Assembly (NCBI GenBank): GCA_021769135.1
Contig: JAETTM010000014.1
Coordinates: forward strand, 1-64,000
Source: Lachnospiraceae bacterium
GTDB lineage: Bacteria > Bacillota > Clostridia > Lachnospirales > Lachnospiraceae
Length of the DNA: 64,000 bases
Reading direction: 5' to 3'
Shown here: one piece after another, positions 60,704-64,000 of the stretch
Position numbering within the stretch: the first letter of the stretch is position 1
Layout of the letters: the number at the start of each line of letters is the position of its first letter
Notes under the pieces: generated by a model
Database searches by the model: none
Seen by the model: the letters and a program-made list of their open reading frames with translations, nothing else
What the model was told of the DNA's origin: nothing
Made by a program: the position numbers and the translations under genes

Positions 60704-63554
60704 ACAATGGAAAGAAAATTTTCTGAATATGGTGAATATACGCTTGATTGTCCTGACAGTTATTGCTATCGCCCTGGGCGCAGTGATGATTTACCGTGTT
60801 TTCGATTTGCAGATTGTCAACGGGGAAAATTACCTGAATGATTTTCAGCTGAAAACCACCAAGGTCAGGTCCCTGGCCAGCACGAGGGGGAATATCTATG
60901 ACAGGAATGGAAATATACTGGCCTACAATGAATTGGCCTATAATGTAACCATTGAAGACGTTTACGAATCCGGAAGGAATAAAAATGCCAATTTGAACGA
61001 TACGATTTATCGTCTGATCCAAATGATTGAGAAGAACGGCGACAGCAGCGTCAATGACTTTAATGTGATTCTCGACGATGACGGCCACTATGCTTTTGCG
61101 GTGGAAGACAGGCAGTTAAAACGCTTCCTGGCGGATGTTTACGGCTTCTCGTCAATTGACGAAATGGACTATAAATATGCCACAAAGACGGCGGAGGAAG
61201 TGGTTTATGACCTGTGCGCCAGCGACAGGTTCGGGATAGGGGGCTACCAGGATCCGGACGACAGGAAATCCTTTGTGCCGGGGATGGGGTATACAAAAGA
61301 GGAAATATTGAAAATACTGGCTGTGCGTTATGCCATGAACGCCAACAGCTTCCAAAAATATATAGCCACTACGGTAGCCTATAATGTGAGCGAAGAGACT
61401 GTGGCAGTGGTGATGGAAAACAGCGACAGCCTGGATGGGGTTTCCGTTGCGGAGGATACGGTGCGGCGCTATGTGGACAGCGTGTATTTTTCCCAGGTAA
61501 TCGGCTATACGGGTAAAATTTCCCAGGAAGAGCTTGCTTCCCTGAAAGGGAAAAACCCCAAATACGATTTGAACGATACGGTGGGCAAATCAGGCATAGA
61601 ACTGTCCATGGAAGCGCAGCTGCAAGGCACGAAGGGGTCTGAAGACGTAGTTGTGGATAATGTGGGAAAGGTCATCGAAACCAGCAACCGGGTGGAGCCG
61701 GTGGCCGGCAATGATTTATACATTACGTTGGATAAAGATTTGCAGAAAACTGTATACAATATACTGGAAGCGAAACTGGCCAGTATATTGCTGGCCAAGA
61801 TACGCAACATTAAAGAGTATACCCCTACAGAAAATTCGGGGGGAGACATACCGATTCCCATCGATGATGTCTATTTCGCCTTGTTTGATAATAATGTTAT
61901 CAATACGGCCCATTTTGCCGATTATGAGGCGGGGGAAAACGAGAAAGCGGTTTATGACAGTTTTATTGCCCGGAAGGCGGAGGTCATGGAAAGGCTTCGG
62001 GAAGAACTGACGGATACAAAAACGTCTTATCAGGATTTGACGATAGATTACCAGGTTTATGAAAGCTTTATCACCTCCATGCTATATTCCAACGGGATTA
62101 TCATGGAAGGCCAAGTGGATACTTCCGACGCTACTTACATTGCATGGACAACCGACGAGGTGATTAGTTTGCATGAATATTTGAATTACGTCATATCCAA
62201 AAACTGGATTGACGTGACCAAACTGGATTTGAGCAGCCAGTATTCGGATTCGGAAGAAATATATGAGCAGCTTTTGAAGTATATTTTTGAAAATATCAAT
62301 AACAGTACCAATTTCAATAAAAAGATATACAAATATATGATACGGGACAACATTATATCCGGCAGGCAGGTGTGCAGTATCTTGCTGGAGCAGGAGATTA
62401 TTGATATAGAAGAAGAGGAAATCGACCGTTTCATGGCAGGGCTTGTTTCTCCCTACGAATTTATGCTGGAGCGCATCCGCAATTTGGATATTACGCCGGC
62501 CCAGCTTGCGTTGGATCCCCATTCGGCATCCCTCGTATTGACCAATGTGAATTCGGGTGAAGTGCTGGCGCTTGTTTCCTATCCGGGATATGACAATAAC
62601 CGTATGGCCAACGGGGTAGATGCGGAATACTTTTCTTCCCTCTTGAATGATTTGTCTACCCCTATGATCAATTATGCCACTTATCAGAAGACGGCACCCG
62701 GCTCCACGTTTAAAATGGTGTCCGCAACCGCCGGGTTGATGGAAGGGGTGATAGACACTTCCACAACGGTGGTCTGTACGGGAACGTTTGATAAAATCGA
62801 GCAGCAGCCTCCCCACTGCTGGAACAGGAGCGGGCATGGCGTTTTGAATGTGACAGGGGGCATCCAGAACTCTTGCAATAACTTTTTTTATGAAGTGGGG
62901 TACCGCCTGGGAACGGTGGGAGACAGGTATATGACGGATGTGGGCCTGAAGCAGCTGGCAAAATATGCCGACATGTATGGCCTTACCGAGACCTCGGGCA
63001 TAGAAATTGAAGAGTCGGCGCCTCAGGTTTCCGATATTGACCCGGTGCGTTCGGCTATCGGCCAGGGAACGAACAACTTCACCACTGTAGGGCTTGCGCG
63101 ATACGTTACAACGGTAGCTAACAGCGGAACATGTTATAATTTAACATTATTGGATAAATTGACCGACCATAACGGCACCCAGCTGGAAGACTATAAAGCG
63201 GAGGTGCGCAATACGATTACCATGGACGAGTCCTATTGGGATGCCATCCATACGGGCATGCGCAGGGTGGTGGAGGGGAAAAGGTATTATCAGGATTTAT
63301 CCGTCCACGTGGCTGGAAAAACGGGCACTGCCCAGGAGAGCAAAAGCCGGCCGAACCACGCCGTGTTCGTCTGCTATGCCCCCTACGAGAATCCGGAAAT
63401 AGCCATGGCGGTCAGGGTCGCCAACGGATATACATCCGACTATTCCGCCCAGATTGCCAAGGATGTTGTAAAATATTATTATAATCTGGCGGATGAGGAA
63501 GAGATTGCCAATGAGGCAAAAGAACTTGCGGAAGGAAGCCTCAATGCGGACTAG
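60696..63554 (+). CDS. mrdA: Penicillin-binding protein 2 (elongasome transpeptidase), long form
   Basis: This 952-aa class B PBP has an N-terminal membrane helix (LIVLTVIAIALGAVMIYRVF) and the pedestal domain (RGNIYDRNGNILAYN). The transpeptidase domain has active-site Ser about 670 in APGSTFKMVSA, SCN in NSCNNFFYEVG, and KTG in VAGKTGTAQ. An insertion of about 230 residues (about 365-600) separates the YITLDKDLQKTVY segment from ASLVLTNVNSGEVLALVSYPGYD; the enterobacterial PBP2 is about 630 aa. I chose TTG 60696 with AAAGGAG 11 bases upstream. It forms the usual mreBCD-mrdA operon. Confidence 0.92.
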   Translation: MFRQWKENFLNMVNIRLIVLTVIAIALGAVMIYRVFDLQIVNGENYLNDFQLKTTKVRSLASTRGNIYDRNGNILAYNELAYNVTIEDVYESGRNKNANLNDTIYRLIQMIEKNGDSSVNDFNVILDDDGHYAFAVEDRQLKRFLADVYGFSSIDEMDYKYATKTAEEVVYDLCASDRFGIGGYQDPDDRKSFVPGMGYTKEEILKILAVRYAMNANSFQKYIATTVAYNVSEETVAVVMENSDSLDGVSVAEDTVRRYVDSVYFSQVIGYTGKISQEELASLKGKNPKYDLNDTVGKSGIELSMEAQLQGTKGSEDVVVDNVGKVIETSNRVEPVAGNDLYITLDKDLQKTVYNILEAKLASILLAKIRNIKEYTPTENSGGDIPIPIDDVYFALFDNNVINTAHFADYEAGENEKAVYDSFIARKAEVMERLREELTDTKTSYQDLTIDYQVYESFITSMLYSNGIIMEGQVDTSDATYIAWTTDEVISLHEYLNYVISKNWIDVTKLDLSSQYSDSEEIYEQLLKYIFENINNSTNFNKKIYKYMIRDNIISGRQVCSILLEQEIIDIEEEEIDRFMAGLVSPYEFMLERIRNLDITPAQLALDPHSASLVLTNVNSGEVLALVSYPGYDNNRMANGVDAEYFSSLLNDLSTPMINYATYQKTAPGSTFKMVSATAGLMEGVIDTSTTVVCTGTFDKIEQQPPHCWNRSGHGVLNVTGGIQNSCNNFFYEVGYRLGTVGDRYMTDVGLKQLAKYADMYGLTETSGIEIEESAPQVSDIDPVRSAIGQGTNNFTTVGLARYVTTVANSGTCYNLTLLDKLTDHNGTQLEDYKAEVRNTITMDESYWDAIHTGMRRVVEGKRYYQDLSVHVAGKTGTAQESKSRPNHAVFVCYAPYENPEIAMAVRVANGYTSDYSAQIAKDVVKYYYNLADEEEIANEAKELAEGSLNAD

Positions 63555-63595
63555 CAGGAGGCTAAATTATTTCCGGAAAGGAGTATGTTTTCATT

Positions 63596-64000
63596 ATGAG
63601 GAACGCTGTCATCATTAAAAGTTTTCAGAATGGGATTTCCGTATATTTAAATGAAGAGATTCCCTTCCCTGAGCTATTGAATGAAGTCGTTTTTAAGTTC
63701 AGGGAATCGCGCAATTTTTTTAAAAATGCAAAGATGGCAATTTCTTTGGAAGGTAGGAAACTTACCGAGGAAGAAGAGCGGATGGTGCTAAATGCCATCT
63801 GCGAAAATTCGGATTTACATATCGTGTGCCTGGTGGGAAAAGATGAGGAAAAAAACCAGAACTATTTGAAAGCGATACAGCAGCTGGAATATAGGAATAG
63901 CCAAGAGGACAATGATGGACATTTTTACCGCGGAACCCTGAAGGACGGGCAAATACTGGAAACGGAGTCCAGCATTGTCGTGCTTGGGGATGTTTATCCG
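63596..64000 (+). CDS. minC: Septum site-determining protein MinC (cut by window end)
   Basis: The first 135 codons are present and open to the window edge. The N-terminal domain (AVIIKSFQNGISVYLNEEIP, FPELLNEVVFKFRESRNFFK) is followed by the start of the beta-helical MinC C-domain (YRGTLKDGQILETESSIVVL then GDVYP). MinC blocks FtsZ assembly away from midcell. ATG 63596 has GGAAAGGAG 12 bases upstream. minD is expected next. Confidence 0.88.
   Translation, partial: MRNAVIIKSFQNGISVYLNEEIPFPELLNEVVFKFRESRNFFKNAKMAISLEGRKLTEEEERMVLNAICENSDLHIVCLVGKDEEKNQNYLKAIQQLEYRNSQEDNDGHFYRGTLKDGQILETESSIVVLGDVYP

Noticed and set aside
1-64000. CRISPR arrays, tRNA or rRNA genes
   Set aside because: I saw no regularly spaced repeats and no tRNA-like or rRNA-like sequence; a dedicated scan would be needed to exclude a single tRNA.

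Overview
The window looks like a chromosome segment from a spore-forming, strictly anaerobic Firmicute of the Lachnospiraceae type. Grounds for this are an oxygen-sensitive class III ribonucleotide reductase, a ferredoxin-type [FeFe] hydrogenase, a GerA-type germination protein behind a sigma-G-like promoter, a cotJABC spore-coat operon, strong AGGAGG-type ribosome sites, frequent TTG starts, and gut-type sugar import (ABC permeases, YesM/YesN-like two-component system, GH42 beta-galactosidase). I infer the family from gene content and style; no rRNA is present to confirm it.

Layout. 1-7.7 kb is core: a MutS-family ATPase tail, a small membrane protein, a HAD phosphatase, an aminotransferase, then nrdD-nrdG-dut (dNTP supply, with two NrdR-like boxes) and a gerA-like gene. 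7.8-19.7 kb is an AT-rich accessory island: a lone HipA-like kinase, a tyrosine recombinase flanked by inverted core-like sites and paired arm-like repeats, a TnpB homologue that has lost all three RuvC catalytic residues but is followed by a structured guide-RNA-like stretch, and a surface-glycan operon (CDP-glycerol-type transferase, double LicD, methyltransferase, FkbH-like glyceryl loader, acyl carrier protein, acyltransferase, VOC protein). 19.9-29.3 kb holds a DegV lipid-binding protein and the galactoside import/sensing/hydrolysis locus. 29.3-32.2 kb has an AAA ATPase and a damaged WYL regulator/ClbS pair.

32.26-35.9 kb is the cotJ operon (minus strand). Its third gene, cotJC, is split by a 2.6-kb element carrying a serine recombinase, a TnpW-like protein and a RelE/ParE toxin-antitoxin pair. 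The two cotJC pieces share an 11-bp direct repeat in the same reading frame, and the element ends carry imperfect inverted repeats, so precise excision would rebuild a 201-residue CotJC. This is the architecture of sporulation-gene intervening elements such as skin.

36-64 kb is mostly core again: feoAB, [FeFe] hydrogenase, gltX, a UvrD-like helicase, a DUF1292 protein, a GH13-like protein lacking its catalytic residues, DUF5662, trpS, miaB-mutS-mutL-miaA, a PLP enzyme, radC, and the elongasome set mreBCD-PBP2-minC (cut by the window end).

The best candidates for undescribed biology are the cotJC intervening element and the recombinase plus nuclease-dead TnpB plus guide-RNA-like module lying immediately upstream of the glycan operon.
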